From Algoriphagus hitonicola (GTDB lineage: Bacteria; Bacteroidota; Bacteroidia; Cytophagales; Cyclobacteriaceae): 64,000 bases of DNA. The notes under the pieces are model-generated. The model worked only from the letters and a program-made list of their open reading frames with translations. It was not told where the DNA came from and made no database searches. Both the position numbers and the translations under genes were made by a program. Of the stretch, positions 9,922-18,369 are shown one piece after another (within the stretch, counting starts at the first letter, position 1; every line of letters starts with the position of its first letter). Where the stretch lies: the NCBI RefSeq assembly GCF_900113375.1, contig NZ_FOPC01000003.1:248001-312000 (forward strand). Direction: 5' to 3'.

Positions 9922-10139
9922 GATTTTTTAAATTCAGCAGTGAAAATTTCACTTTTTTAAAGAACGTCAACTTGCATTTCACAGCACAAGACCTCATATT
10001 TGCATTCCCATTTATCAGGGAGGAATTCACGATGAAAATAAACGATTTTCAGTCCTGATTTATTCGATTTCGACTGTGTCATAATATAGGCATTAATTCG
10101 AACTTTCGATACCAAAAAATAAATATTGAAGAAAATTAT
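9922..10139. other. AT-rich intergenic stretch with a 15-base palindrome
   Basis: No gene is visible between the START-like gene and the tRNA-derived repeats. The one structured element is AGTGAAA-A-TTTCACT at 9939-9953, 18 bases before the start codon of the START-like gene. It might be an operator or a transcript 5' hairpin. The rest of the stretch shows nothing recognisable. Confidence 0.5.
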
Positions 10140-10281
10140 GGCGAGGTATCCCGATAGTTATCGGGAGCAGGATTCATATCCCTGCCTGCGGTAGGCAGGC
10201 GCTATGGCGTAAGGGAGCCTGCCTCCAGCAGGTAAATTCAAATCCTAATAAGAAAATTGAATTAGTGAATTAAATAATTCT
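10140..10281 (+). repeat. tRNA-Met-derived tandem copy 1, D arm replaced by palindrome
   Basis: Begins with the same GGCGAGGTA as the intact tRNA-Met at 10405. The next 18 bases, where the tRNA has its D arm, are the perfect palindrome TCCCGATAGTTATCGGGA (10149-10166). GCAGGATTCATA of the anticodon arm is kept, then another inverted repeat follows, CCTGCCTGCGGTAGGCAGG (10181-10199), and a third, CCTGC-CTCCA-GCAGG (10218-10232), before the remnant TTCAAATC of the T arm. The copy ends in a 37-base AT-rich spacer that is also found after copy 2. It cannot form a normal tRNA. Confidence 0.8.
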
Positions 10282-10404
10282 GGCGAGGTATCCCGAAAGT
10301 TATCGGGAGCAGGATTCATATCCGCCGCGGCGGACGGGAGCCTGCCTCCAGCAGGTAAATTCAAATCCTAATAAGAAAATTGAATTAGTGAATTAAATAA
10401 TTCT
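10282..10404 (+). repeat. tRNA-Met-derived tandem copy 2, D arm replaced by palindrome
   Basis: Same plan as copy 1: GGCGAGGTA, an imperfect version of the 18-base palindrome (TCCCGAAAGTTATCGGGA, 10291-10308), GCAGGATTCATA, then a different palindrome (TCCGCCGCGGCGGA, 10321-10334), the shared CCTGCCTCCAGCAGG hairpin, TTCAAATC and the identical AT-rich spacer. It runs directly into the intact tRNA-Met. The outer parts are nearly identical to copy 1 while the variable-arm insert differs, which points to tandem duplication followed by different palindrome insertions. Confidence 0.8.
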
Positions 10405-10478
10405 GGCGAGGTAGCTCAGTTGGTTAGAGCGCAGGATTCATAACCCTGAGGTCGGGAGTTCAAATCTCCCTCTCGCTA
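10405..10478 (+). tRNA. tRNA-Met (CAT)
   Basis: A 74-base cloverleaf. The acceptor GGCGAGG pairs with TCTCGCT (two G-U pairs), the D arm is GCTC-AGTTGGTTA-GAGC, the anticodon loop is TTCATAA (anticodon CAT), and the T arm is GGGAG-TTCAAAT-CTCCC. There is an A-C mismatch at the base of the anticodon loop (31-39). The discriminator is A, and CA follows by chance: there is no full encoded CCA. The D loop and missing initiator features favour the elongator type, though CAT could also be modified to read isoleucine codons. A hairpin terminator follows three bases later. Confidence 0.9.
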
Positions 10479-10480
10479 CA

Positions 10481-10516
10481 AAGGTCTCTGAATTTTCAGA
10501 GGCCTTTTTTATTTTT
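10481..10516 (+). terminator. Intrinsic terminator of the tRNA-Met transcript
   Basis: Ten-base stem AAGGTCTCTG / CAGAGGCCTT (one G-T pair) with a short AATTTT loop, followed by a run of T residues, starting three bases after the tRNA. Confidence 0.8.
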
Positions 10517-10521
10517 AGGAT

Positions 10522-10782
10522 ATGGATGAATTCGTTGTTTATATACTTTATTCTCCTTCAACAAGAAAGACATACACCGGTATGACTTCTGACTTAATTA
10601 CAAGATTCCATTTCCATAATCAAAAATCAACCAAAGGTTATACAATTAGATATCGACCTTGGATTGTTATTTATGTGGAGTTTTTTAAAACGAAGAAAGA
10701 TGCTCTTGCCAGAGAAAAGGAACTGAAATCTGGTAAAGGCCGTGATTGGATCAAAAAATATATCTTACCTTTTTACAAATAG
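10522..10782 (+). CDS. Small GIY-YIG domain protein
   Basis: An 86-residue protein made of a single GIY-YIG nuclease-like domain: FVVYILYS at 4-11 and TYTGMTSDLITRFHFHN for the second half (the YIG is replaced by YTG), then YVEFFKTKKDALAREKELK and the end RDWIKKYI. This is the UPF0213/YhbQ-like type, of the sort often found in multiple copies in Bacteroidota genomes. The cellular role is unknown; a structure-specific DNA endonuclease activity is plausible. It starts six bases after the tRNA terminator and is flanked by tRNA-derived remnants, so it may have been acquired. Confidence 0.85.
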   Translation: MDEFVVYILYSPSTRKTYTGMTSDLITRFHFHNQKSTKGYTIRYRPWIVIYVEFFKTKKDALAREKELKSGKGRDWIKKYILPFYK

Positions 10783-10814
10783 CGTCAAGATTAATATCTG
10801 CTACCACATAGCAC

Positions 10815-10866
10815 CCTGGCGCGGCGAACACGCGTCTGCCTATCGTAGGTAAATTCAAATCTCCTC
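10815..10866 (+). repeat. Further degenerate tRNA-repeat fragment
   Basis: Contains TGGCGCGGCG, a CTGCCTATCGTAGG inverted-repeat remnant and GGTAAATTCAAATC, the same junction (hairpin to T-arm remnant) as in the copies at 10140 and 10282. It lies on the far side of the GIY-YIG gene. The similarity is short, so the assignment is moderate. Confidence 0.5.
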
Positions 10867-10930
10867 CCAATTCCCGGGACTACCAAGGCTTTCGGAAACG
10901 GAAACCTCTTTTAGAAATGAATTAATGGAG

Positions 10931-10961
10931 AAAAAAAAAGCCTCCCCGAAGGAAGGCTTTC
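10931..10961 (-). terminator. Terminator of the thrS-infC-rpmI-rplT operon
   Basis: On the minus strand the stem AAAGCCT / AGGCTTT is followed by nine T residues. It lies about 20 bases past the rplT stop. Confidence 0.8.
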
Positions 10962-10983
10962 CGCAAAATAAGGTGTGCCTACC

Positions 10984-11328
10984 TTATTTTACTCTTTCAA
11001 CTACAGCTTTGAATGCCTCTGGGTGATTCATCGCCAAATCAGCCAAAACCTTACGGTTTAGCTCGATGTCAGCTTTTTTCAACATCCCCATAAACTGAGA
11101 GTAGGAAATCCCATGCTCACGAGCACCGGCATTGATTCGCTGAATCCACAATGCTCTGAATTCACGTTTCTTTGCTTTTCTGTCTCTGTATGCATACTGA
11201 AGACCTTTCTCATACTTGTTTTTGGCTACGGTCCATACATTTTTACCTCTTCCGAAGTAACCTTTTGTGGCCTTTAGCACTTTTTTTCTTCTTGCTCTTG
11301 ACGCTACCGCGTTTACCGATCTAGGCAT
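10984..11328 (-). CDS. rplT: 50S ribosomal protein L20
   Basis: Binds 23S rRNA early in large-subunit assembly. The 114 residues start [19 protein letters not shown] and contain the diagnostic [15 protein letters not shown] and [15 protein letters not shown]. It is the last gene of the thrS-infC-rpmI-rplT operon, and a terminator follows. L20 represses this operon in some bacteria by binding a leader or intergenic RNA structure; no such structure was recognised here. Confidence 0.97.
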   Translation of the reverse strand: MPRSVNAVASRARRKKVLKATKGYFGRGKNVWTVAKNKYEKGLQYAYRDRKAKKREFRALWIQRINAGAREHGISYSQFMGMLKKADIELNRKVLADLAMNHPEAFKAVVERVK

Positions 11329-11431
11329 AGTTTTTTGTTTTTTGACGCTTGGTGCTCCGAATTAATCGAAATCTTTAGAACCAACGCATCTGGTGAATAA
11401 ATAAACCTTAATTAATTAATGGACAGGTTGA

Positions 11432-11626
11432 TCAGATTCTCAACATGTCACGTACTCGGCCCTCATCAGACTCGTGAACCAAACCAGTTTTGGTTAAGTT
11501 ACGCTTTCTTTTGGTGGCTTTCTTGGTCAGGATGTGGCTTTTGAAAGCATGTTTCCTTTTGATTTTGCCGGTTCCTGTTAAGGCAAACCGCTTTTTTGCA
11601 CTTGATTTAGTTTTTACTTTAGGCAT
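11432..11626 (-). CDS. rpmI: 50S ribosomal protein L35
   Basis: A 64-residue, very basic protein with the family pattern [20 protein letters not shown] and [14 protein letters not shown]. It sits between infC (24 bases upstream) and rplT (about 100 bases downstream) in the standard translation operon. Confidence 0.96.
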   Translation of the reverse strand: MPKVKTKSSAKKRFALTGTGKIKRKHAFKSHILTKKATKRKRNLTKTGLVHESDEGRVRDMLRI

Positions 11627-11650
11627 CTTACTGTATTTATTTAGTTGAAA

Positions 11651-12202
11651 TTATTTTTTCGACTGCTTGGGTGCGATGAAAATATTCATTCGCTTTCCTT
11701 CTAATTTCGGTAGCTGCTCCACTGCACCATAATCTTCGAGAGCCTGGGCAAATTTCAATAAAAGCATCTCTCCTCTTTCTTTGAAGACAATACTTCTACC
11801 CACAAAATGCACATAGGCTTTGACTTTGGCTCCTTCTTTCAGGAAACTGATGGCATGCTTCAATTTAAAGTTGAAATCATGATCATCGGTATTCGGACCA
11901 AAACGGATTTCCTTCAAAACAACTTTTGCAGCATTGGCCTTGATTTCCTTTTGCTTTTTCTTTTGCTCGTACTTAAACTTGGCATAATCCAAAATCTTAC
12001 ATACGGGAGGATTGACAGTGGGTGAAATCTCGACCAAGTCCAAGTCGTTTTCTTCGGCAAGTTTGATGGCTTTGTCGGTAGGCATCACTGCGTTTCCGCC
12101 TTCTACAAAATCCCCTACTACACGTACTTCTCTTGCTCTGATTCGTTGATTTACCTTGTATGGTTCTTCTTGTCGACCTCTGTGTGGTTGTCTGTCTCTC
12201 AA
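11651..12202 (-). CDS. infC: Translation initiation factor IF-3
   Basis: Binds the 30S subunit and checks start codon and initiator tRNA. The N-terminal domain ([16 protein letters not shown]...) and the C-terminal domain ([21 protein letters not shown], then [14 protein letters not shown]) are complete. The longest reading starts at TTG (12200-12202), and no ATG lies upstream in frame before thrS ends. Rare start codons in infC are well known as part of autoregulation in enterobacteria, where the codon is AUU. Here the TTG start is an inference from frame and homology and is not proven. Confidence 0.95.
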   Translation of the reverse strand: MRDRQPHRGRQEEPYKVNQRIRAREVRVVGDFVEGGNAVMPTDKAIKLAEENDLDLVEISPTVNPPVCKILDYAKFKYEQKKKQKEIKANAAKVVLKEIRFGPNTDDHDFNFKLKHAISFLKEGAKVKAYVHFVGRSIVFKERGEMLLLKFAQALEDYGAVEQLPKLEGKRMNIFIAPKQSKK

Positions 12203-12286
12203 GTTAGCTGTTGTTGTTTTTGTGAAATTGACTGCAAATATCGGAATTATTTTTATTCGAAAAAAGCGGAATAATATTTTACCAAC

Positions 12287-14236
12287 TTATTCCTTACTCA
12301 ATGATTCTGAAATAATCCCCTGAAAATACTGAATAAACTCCTCGATTGAGTAGTTACCTAGGTCTCCTTCTCCGTGCTTCCTCACAGATAGCACGCGATT
12401 CTCCTGCTCTTTCTCTCCTACAATAAGCATAAAAGGCACTTTCTTCACCTCCGAATCTCTGATTTTACGACCGATCTTTTCATCCCGATTGTCAATACTT
12501 CCGGTGATTCCAGCGTCCTCCAATAAGGATTTAACTTCCTCAGCATAAGTGATAAATTTCTCAGAAATCGGCAGAATATTAATCTGCTCCGGTGAAAGCC
12601 AAAGTGGAAAATTACCCGCACAGTGCTCAATCAATACTGCCACAAATCGCTCCAAGGAACCAAAAGGCGCCCGGTGAATCATCACAGGTCTGTGCTTTGC
12701 ATTGTCCGAACCGATGTATTCCAATTCAAATCGCTCAGGTAGGTTATAATCTACTTGGATGGTCCCCAACTGCCATTTTCTTCCCAACGCATCCTTGACC
12801 ATAAAATCAAGTTTCGGGCCATAAAAAGCCGCTTCACCCAATTCGGTGACGGTTTCCAAGCCTTTTTCGGCTGCAGCCTCGATAATCGCAGCTTCGGCTT
12901 TGGCCCAAGCCTCGTCCGTTCCGATGTATTTCTGCTTGTTTTCGGGATCCCGAAGGGAAATCTGGGCAGTGTAATCTTCAAAACCCAGAGCTTTGAACAC
13001 ATAAAGCACCAAATCAATCACTTTGATAAACTCTTCCTTTACTTGCTCCGGACGGCAGAAAATATGGGCATCATCTTGGGTAAATCCTCTCACCCGGGTC
13101 AATCCATGCAACTCTCCACTTTGCTCGTAGCGATAGACCGTTCCAAATTCAGCATAACGAATCGGCAAATCCTTGTACGATCGCGGCTTATGCTTATAGA
13201 TTTCACAGTGATGAGGGCAGTTCATAGGTTTGAGCAAAAACTCCTCCCCTTCATGTGGAGTATGAATCGGCTGAAAGGAATCCTTTCCGTATTTTTCATA
13301 ATGACCAGAAGTCTCATACAGCACTTTGTGCCCGATATGAGGCGTGGTCACTTGCTCGTATCCTGATTTGTCTTGGGCTTTTTTCATAAAAGCGACCAAT
13401 CGCTCGCGCAAAAGTGTCCCTTTTGGTAGCCAAAGTGGAAGCCCCTGTCCTACTTTTTCAGAAAAAGTAAACAATTCCAATTCCCGCCCGATCTTACGGT
13501 GATCCCGCTTTTTAGCTTCTTCCAATAAGGTAAGGTATTCCTGAAGCTCTTTTGCCTTGGGGAAAGTGACCCCGTAGATGCGGGTTAGCATTTTTCGCTT
13601 TTCGTCCCCTCTCCAATAAGCTCCAGCTATATTGGTCAGCTTGACCGCTTTGATAAAACCGGTATTGGGAATATGTGGGCCCCGACAAAGGTCGGTGAAA
13701 TTTCCCTGCTCATAAAAAGTGATCGAACCGTCTTCCAATCCTTCCAGAAGATCCAGTTTATACTCGTCGCCTTTTTCTTGATAGTAAGCGATGGCGTCTT
13801 TCTTTGAAATGGCTTTTCGGACATACTCATTCTTCTCCCGAGCCAGTTCGATCATTTTTTGCTCGATCTTTTCCAATTCGGATCCGTCCAAGGTATGATC
13901 GCCAAAATCTACATCGTAGTAAAAACCCGTTTCGATTGGCGGGCCGATACCGAACTTGATTCCAGGATAAAGCGCTTCCAAAGCTTCAGCCAATAAGTGG
14001 GCGGAAGAATGCCAAAAGGTGTTTTTCCCTTCCCCGTCATTCCAGGTCAACAGCTGAACGTTGGAATCCTGCTCGATGGCACGGGTAGCATCCCACACCT
14101 GACCGTTGACTTTTGCGGCTAGGACATTCCGGGCTAAACCCTCGCTGATACTGGCAGCAATCTGTAGTCCGGTAGTTCCTTTTTCGTACTCCCTTTCCGA
14201 TCCATCCGGAAGGGTAATTTTAATGGGTTTTGACAT
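12287..14236 (-). CDS. thrS: Threonyl-tRNA synthetase
   Basis: Charges tRNA-Thr. The 649 residues comprise the N-terminal TGS domain (about 1-65), the editing domain with [11 protein letters not shown] near 76-86 and CRGPHI near 184, the class II catalytic core with [10 protein letters not shown] (zinc-binding Cys) and a C-terminal anticodon-binding domain. This is first in the thrS-infC-rpmI-rplT operon, whose order is conserved across bacteria. The 159-base region before it carries a near -7 motif (CATATTTG on the minus strand). No T-box-like leader was recognised. Confidence 0.97.
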   Translation of the reverse strand: MSKPIKITLPDGSEREYEKGTTGLQIAASISEGLARNVLAAKVNGQVWDATRAIEQDSNVQLLTWNDGEGKNTFWHSSAHLLAEALEALYPGIKFGIGPPIETGFYYDVDFGDHTLDGSELEKIEQKMIELAREKNEYVRKAISKKDAIAYYQEKGDEYKLDLLEGLEDGSITFYEQGNFTDLCRGPHIPNTGFIKAVKLTNIAGAYWRGDEKRKMLTRIYGVTFPKAKELQEYLTLLEEAKKRDHRKIGRELELFTFSEKVGQGLPLWLPKGTLLRERLVAFMKKAQDKSGYEQVTTPHIGHKVLYETSGHYEKYGKDSFQPIHTPHEGEEFLLKPMNCPHHCEIYKHKPRSYKDLPIRYAEFGTVYRYEQSGELHGLTRVRGFTQDDAHIFCRPEQVKEEFIKVIDLVLYVFKALGFEDYTAQISLRDPENKQKYIGTDEAWAKAEAAIIEAAAEKGLETVTELGEAAFYGPKLDFMVKDALGRKWQLGTIQVDYNLPERFELEYIGSDNAKHRPVMIHRAPFGSLERFVAVLIEHCAGNFPLWLSPEQINILPISEKFITYAEEVKSLLEDAGITGSIDNRDEKIGRKIRDSEVKKVPFMLIVGEKEQENRVLSVRKHGEGDLGNYSIEEFIQYFQGIISESLSKE

Positions 14237-14395
14237 AAAATAAATAAGCCTTTACAAACAGGCGTTTGGTTTAAGATGCAAATATGCGAAGAGTGATCAC
14301 AAAGGAAAAATTTAGGCGAAAGGAATGTGTAAATCAATTTTGAATATCCACTGGATTTTGTAAAAATCTGACTTCTGAAAAAGCCAAAAACTGTC

Positions 14396-14719
14396 TTATT
14401 TACTTTCTTTTGACTTTTTTAAGGCACTAAAAAGTTCCTTGGGGTCTTGAAGATTGTCCCAAAATGCCACAATGATGATTTGAAGGTCATCAACTTTGTA
14501 ATAGATACTAAAATTACCCATTGGAGCGACCCTTACTCCATTGAATTCTGTGGACTTGTAAATAAATGGTCTTTTGGATAGTTGCCTTGTTTTTTTTGAA
14601 ACTAAATCTAAAAGTTTTTTTGAGTAGATAGTGGACTTATTTCGATTAACCCAATATTCTAAAACACCGATAAATTGAAGGTCTGCTGTTTTTGTCCAAA
14701 CTACATTGCGTTTAGCCAT
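14396..14719 (-). CDS. RelE/ParE family toxin
   Basis: A 107-residue basic protein with the ParE/RelE plan: WTKTADLQFIGVLEYW at the N terminus, KKTRQLSKRPFIYKSTEF in the middle and the terminal strands VRVAPMGNFSIYYKVDD and IIIVAFWDNLQDP. Such toxins cleave ribosome-bound mRNA (RelE) or poison gyrase (ParE), and the two activities cannot be told apart here. It overlaps the upstream antitoxin gene by 19 bases, which indicates translational coupling. The final KKSKESK tail is charged. Confidence 0.85.
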   Translation of the reverse strand: MAKRNVVWTKTADLQFIGVLEYWVNRNKSTIYSKKLLDLVSKKTRQLSKRPFIYKSTEFNGVRVAPMGNFSIYYKVDDLQIIIVAFWDNLQDPKELFSALKKSKESK

Positions 14720-14943
14720 TCCAGATTTCTTTTGTCCATGGCTTCTTGTGAAATTAACTTCCCATTTTTACTATCCTCCTCACTCATTTTCAACATCTTC
14801 TTTTGATCTTCTGTCAATTCTGACATTTCTAATGCAGAAGAACCAGAAGAAATCAGCTGATCAATCGCCTCCAAAAATGCCTTATTATTGATGGAAAGTA
14901 TTTTCTCAATTAATTCATTTCTTAAATTATCCACAGTAGCCAT
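14701..14943 (-). CDS. Antitoxin of the RelE/ParE module
   Basis: An 80-residue acidic protein immediately before the toxin with a 19-base overlap. Its N-terminal half (LRNELIEKILSINNKAFLEAIDQLI) is helical. The C-terminal half (SEEDSKNGKLISQEAMDKRNLEWL) is of the kind that wraps the toxin, and ISQEAMDKRNLEWL resembles the tails of related Bacteroidota antitoxins. No clear DNA-binding domain was recognised. The assignment rests mainly on gene order and overlap. Confidence 0.75.
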   Translation of the reverse strand: MATVDNLRNELIEKILSINNKAFLEAIDQLISSGSSALEMSELTEDQKKMLKMSEEDSKNGKLISQEAMDKRNLEWLNAM

Positions 14944-15066
14944 ATCAATTCAAAATTTACTTAAAATTTGCCAATTTTAGATACAATACAAATTGGTTTA
15001 TAATTTTCATCTAAAAATAAATCACTATTATACCAGCTTGCTTGGTGAAAAACGTACACAACTTTC

Positions 15067-15629
15067 TCAAAAACTCTTCCCAAAACTTAGTCCGGCCCAA
15101 TAAGGATTGAAAGACCAAATTTTCCCAGCTCTTACCGGAACATTAAAAAATGGCGTATAACCAATTCTGAAAAAGAATCCCCCTTCCGGTTTTTGGTACC
15201 TGTATCCAACTCTAAGAGGAATAAAGGCGTCAAAAACTACTTTATTGATTGTTTCAAATGTTTCCGAATCAAAATCAAAGCTTGTGTTTAAATAAGAAGT
15301 GAATCCCATACCCAATTCCAGATGATGATTTGATTTGCCATATAGTGCAGATATCTCTAATGGCAAAGCAGGGAGCCAACTAGTCTTCGAGTCTATATTT
15401 CTTTAGGCCATATAGAAAAACCTGCACTGGCATTCAGCTTTAGCTTCCCTTTTTGATGGAAAATCTTGCTGTAGTTAATCGCATAAAATCCAGAACTTCC
15501 CCCGACTTCAAAATAAACCCCTTTTTTTGCGGTGAAAGCCCCGGGTTCGGTCTGGGCCGTTGCCCCAAAGGAAATAGCTAAGGCCAAGATCAAAACTGAG
15601 ATAAAAGCTTTTTGGAATAGATTTTTCAT
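15067..15629 (-). pseudogene. Frameshifted outer-membrane/secreted protein gene
   Basis: Two adjacent frames together make one protein of about 186 residues. The first (15629 to about 15393) encodes a signal peptide (ends in GATAQ) and a beta-rich start (YFEVGGSSGFYAINYSKIF), then hits a stop after GFSIWPKEI. The second frame continues without its own ATG as SWLPALPLEISALYGKSNHH and LRVGYRYQKPEGGFFFRIG, a typical small beta-barrel pattern ending in F, like an outer-membrane protein. One base gained or lost near 15390-15400 (AAAGAAATATAG) would rejoin them. It may be a pseudogene or a sequencing error. Confidence 0.65.
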
Positions 15630-15725
15630 GATTGGGACTTTAAAAATGAAATCATCTGATCGATAAAGATCTCTGAGTTAGACTATTCCTCTAAACTAAT
15701 CGTTTTTTTTTCAAACAAAATTTTT

Positions 15726-18203
15726 TTACAAAATAATCTGCGCACTGACCTTTACCACAAATGGATTGGCTTCAGGAACATCCAAGTAGGTCATCCGATG
15801 AATAAAATCCACCCGGAAAAACTTAAAAATATTTTCGATCCCATAACCCAACTCCACGTAGGGTTTGTTGGGATCTAATCTTCCCAAAGTTTCAATCGGG
15901 TTTCCGGCGGGGTCGATACCGGGGACATTTTCGATATTCTGATCGGAAACCGAACCAAACAGCACATTGGCATTGGCCACCGCGCGCCATTTCAGCTTTT
16001 TAATCAAGGGAATCCGGTTGAGCAGAAATCCTTCAAAGAAATGCCGGTAGCGTAAACTGACAAATTGATCCGAAGCAAACTCGTTAAAGTTCATCGTATT
16101 AAATGCTGCCGTGGTGTAGAAGAGCGTTTCATTTCCCAAATGGTTTTTCAAAATCGGATAAGGCACTTCTCCGAATACCTTTCCGGCATCCACTTCATAG
16201 CGTGAAATCCCAAAAAGCCCCATATTCAGCTTTTGATACAGGTAAAAATTCAACTTATGATAGTCCAAGTCTCCACCGAGCCATTGCAGCCCTTTGGCAT
16301 AATTCACCTCAAATATCGGCCATCGGGACGGACCAAAGGAAGCCCGTTCATTGTCATTGATAATGATGATTTCATCCCGACCATAACGTAAGCCCGTTCT
16401 CACTTCCGTCGTTTCAAAGCGTGATTTCAGGTCTCCGCTGTCCTTTTCCCGATAGTAAAAATCAAACAAAGGATCAAATTGGGCAACATTGACTCCGGCA
16501 GAAAACAAGAAGCCTTTGAAAAACTCCCGCTGAAAAGTCAACCGCTGATTGGTACTCAGAAATGGTCTTCGGAGCGTTCCAAAACGGCTAGCGGCCAGAA
16601 AAATGGAGTTCCCCTCCAAAGATTCCATTTCCAGGCCTACCTGGTCAATTTCCCGGCTGGATTTGAGTTCCAAAGTTGTCCAGCGTTTTCGATCCAAAAT
16701 ATGTTTAGCCGAGACACTGTATTTAAATCGCTCATCGACAAATCCATAAGCTAAGTAGCCCTGAAAAGCCCACTTGTTACTAAACTTATAATTGGTGCGT
16801 AAGCCCAATCCCCCTCGGAGGCCTTCCACATTATTAAAGTTGCCGAATTCCGTCCATGGTCCGATATCAATTTTTCCCACCGGCAAAAATCCCGTTGCAA
16901 AAAACTTAAGCCCCTCGGAATAAAACCGGATAATTGGGATTTTTTTAAGCGTATCGACCATCTGAAGGATGGAAAGCTCCTCCGAACTCAAGGGATCAAC
17001 CCGGTTTGCAGCCCAAAACTCCTCACTTGCGTCCCCGAAATCGGGCTTGAGCTCGACTGCATTATTAAAAAAAGCGGTAGGTTGAGGCTCTCCGAGTATG
17101 ATGCTATCCGAGGCGGTATAAAATTTCGCCAGCAGTCCTGCTGTTTTGGGAGTGACTTGTCCGATTTTGACTTGCACTCGGGTTTTGGAGGGAATAAGCG
17201 GTCCTGCGCTTGTAGGTACCAGTTCCTGTTGGATTTTGATCCGCTCGATAAAGTTTAGATTGGCGCTTTTGGGAATCGTTAGATCCACTTGCTTGAGCGC
17301 ATAGGTATTTTTATTGATCCAAATAAACCCCTCAAAAGCCAAATCCTGTTCTCGTCTTGGAATTACTTTGAGCAAATAGCAAGAATCATTTCCCACCAAA
17401 ACCGAATCCATCAAATCGTAATCATAAAAAGTCTTCCATCCGTCGGCTATCGGGGATATAAATTCCTTTTCGACGATAGTCAGCCAATTTTTGTAGAAAT
17501 TATATTCTTGAAATGCTGAGCCTGTAATCTGGGAAGTAGTCGATCCATCGGTGATTCCCACTCCGGTGACTTTTGATTTTTCGACGATTTCCTTTTTTAA
17601 GACAGGATTGTTTCGATAATAAAATTTACTCAGGGTTTCCGAAAAAAATACCGGAAGTATCTTCTCCCCTTCATCGTTGGTCAGCTGGCGAATACTATCC
17701 AATACCGAAGTAACTTTTCGGACCGTCCGGCGATTGGTAAAGCTTTCCGAAAGATGATCAATATCGATTTCGATTTTGGTATAATTGCTTGTTTGGTAAG
17801 CTTCTAACTGACGCTTATCAAAGTCATTTTTACGGGTAACAACTTGTCTGATAATTTCAAAAGCAGGGTTTTCTCCCGCTTCGAATACAAAGGTCTCCAG
17901 CTCCAGATCCGCAGGGCGCAATTGAAAATTAACCACCTGTTCATTGGTTTGAGACAAAGCTTTGGATTGGCTGATATAGCCCAGATAACTGACCTGAATA
18001 CTGTCTACTAAAACCGAGGTTTCGATTTCAAAAAAACCTTCAAAATCGGTATTTTGGCCAGTCGAAGTGCCTTTGAGTAAGACGGCAGCAAATGGAATAG
18101 GATCTCCGGTCTCTGCATCAGTGACTTTACCTTTGATGAGAAACTGCCCAAAACTACTGAAAGCCTGAAGGAAAAAGAATAGGATTAAAAGATAGCGACT
18201 CAT
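15726..18203 (-). CDS. DUF5686 outer-membrane protein with N-terminal carboxypeptidase-like domain
   Basis: A large surface protein of Bacteroidota. I place the start at the ATG at 18201-18203, because MSRYLLILFFFLQAFSSFG is a clean signal peptide and the longer reading adds 15 non-signal residues. A CarboxypepD_reg-like beta sandwich follows (KGKVTDAETGDPIPFAAVLLKG), then the long DUF5686 region whose C-terminal part is rich in alternating beta strands and ends MTYLDVPEANPFVVKVSAQI, as a barrel would. It is not SusC: no TonB box or plug was seen. The function is unknown. It is divergent from lhgO. Confidence 0.85.
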   Translation of the reverse strand: MSRYLLILFFFLQAFSSFGQFLIKGKVTDAETGDPIPFAAVLLKGTSTGQNTDFEGFFEIETSVLVDSIQVSYLGYISQSKALSQTNEQVVNFQLRPADLELETFVFEAGENPAFEIIRQVVTRKNDFDKRQLEAYQTSNYTKIEIDIDHLSESFTNRRTVRKVTSVLDSIRQLTNDEGEKILPVFFSETLSKFYYRNNPVLKKEIVEKSKVTGVGITDGSTTSQITGSAFQEYNFYKNWLTIVEKEFISPIADGWKTFYDYDLMDSVLVGNDSCYLLKVIPRREQDLAFEGFIWINKNTYALKQVDLTIPKSANLNFIERIKIQQELVPTSAGPLIPSKTRVQVKIGQVTPKTAGLLAKFYTASDSIILGEPQPTAFFNNAVELKPDFGDASEEFWAANRVDPLSSEELSILQMVDTLKKIPIIRFYSEGLKFFATGFLPVGKIDIGPWTEFGNFNNVEGLRGGLGLRTNYKFSNKWAFQGYLAYGFVDERFKYSVSAKHILDRKRWTTLELKSSREIDQVGLEMESLEGNSIFLAASRFGTLRRPFLSTNQRLTFQREFFKGFLFSAGVNVAQFDPLFDFYYREKDSGDLKSRFETTEVRTGLRYGRDEIIIINDNERASFGPSRWPIFEVNYAKGLQWLGGDLDYHKLNFYLYQKLNMGLFGISRYEVDAGKVFGEVPYPILKNHLGNETLFYTTAAFNTMNFNEFASDQFVSLRYRHFFEGFLLNRIPLIKKLKWRAVANANVLFGSVSDQNIENVPGIDPAGNPIETLGRLDPNKPYVELGYGIENIFKFFRVDFIHRMTYLDVPEANPFVVKVSAQIIL

Positions 18204-18341
18204 CCTTTGAATTTTGAAAGAAACTAACGTGCTGCAAAATAAATTCATTCCTCGCCCTTTTTCATCAGTTCCCTGATTTTATTTCTAAATTCTTCCCTCA
18301 TTCAAGCTCGGTTTAGCTACGGGAAATCGCTTTGCTCCTAC

Positions 18342-18349
18342 TATATTTG
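18342..18349 (+). promoter_or_regulatory. Candidate -7 element for lhgO
   Basis: TATATTTG matches TAnnTTTG and lies 20 bases before the lhgO start codon in the divergent region shared with the DUF5686 gene. No TTG occurs at the expected upstream distance. Confidence 0.5.
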
Positions 18350-18369
18350 AGCTTTGTATTAGAGAATTT

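Noticed and set aside
10140..10404. CRISPR-like array
   Set aside because: Only two units, repeats over 120 bases long, no short regular direct repeats and no cas genes. The units are tRNA-derived.
10522..10782. Homing endonuclease in a group I intron
   Set aside because: The tRNA is intact and uninterrupted, and no intron splice structure surrounds the gene.
12755..13366. A 203-residue plus-strand frame opposite thrS
   Set aside because: It is antisense to highly conserved thrS codons and shows no homology pattern.
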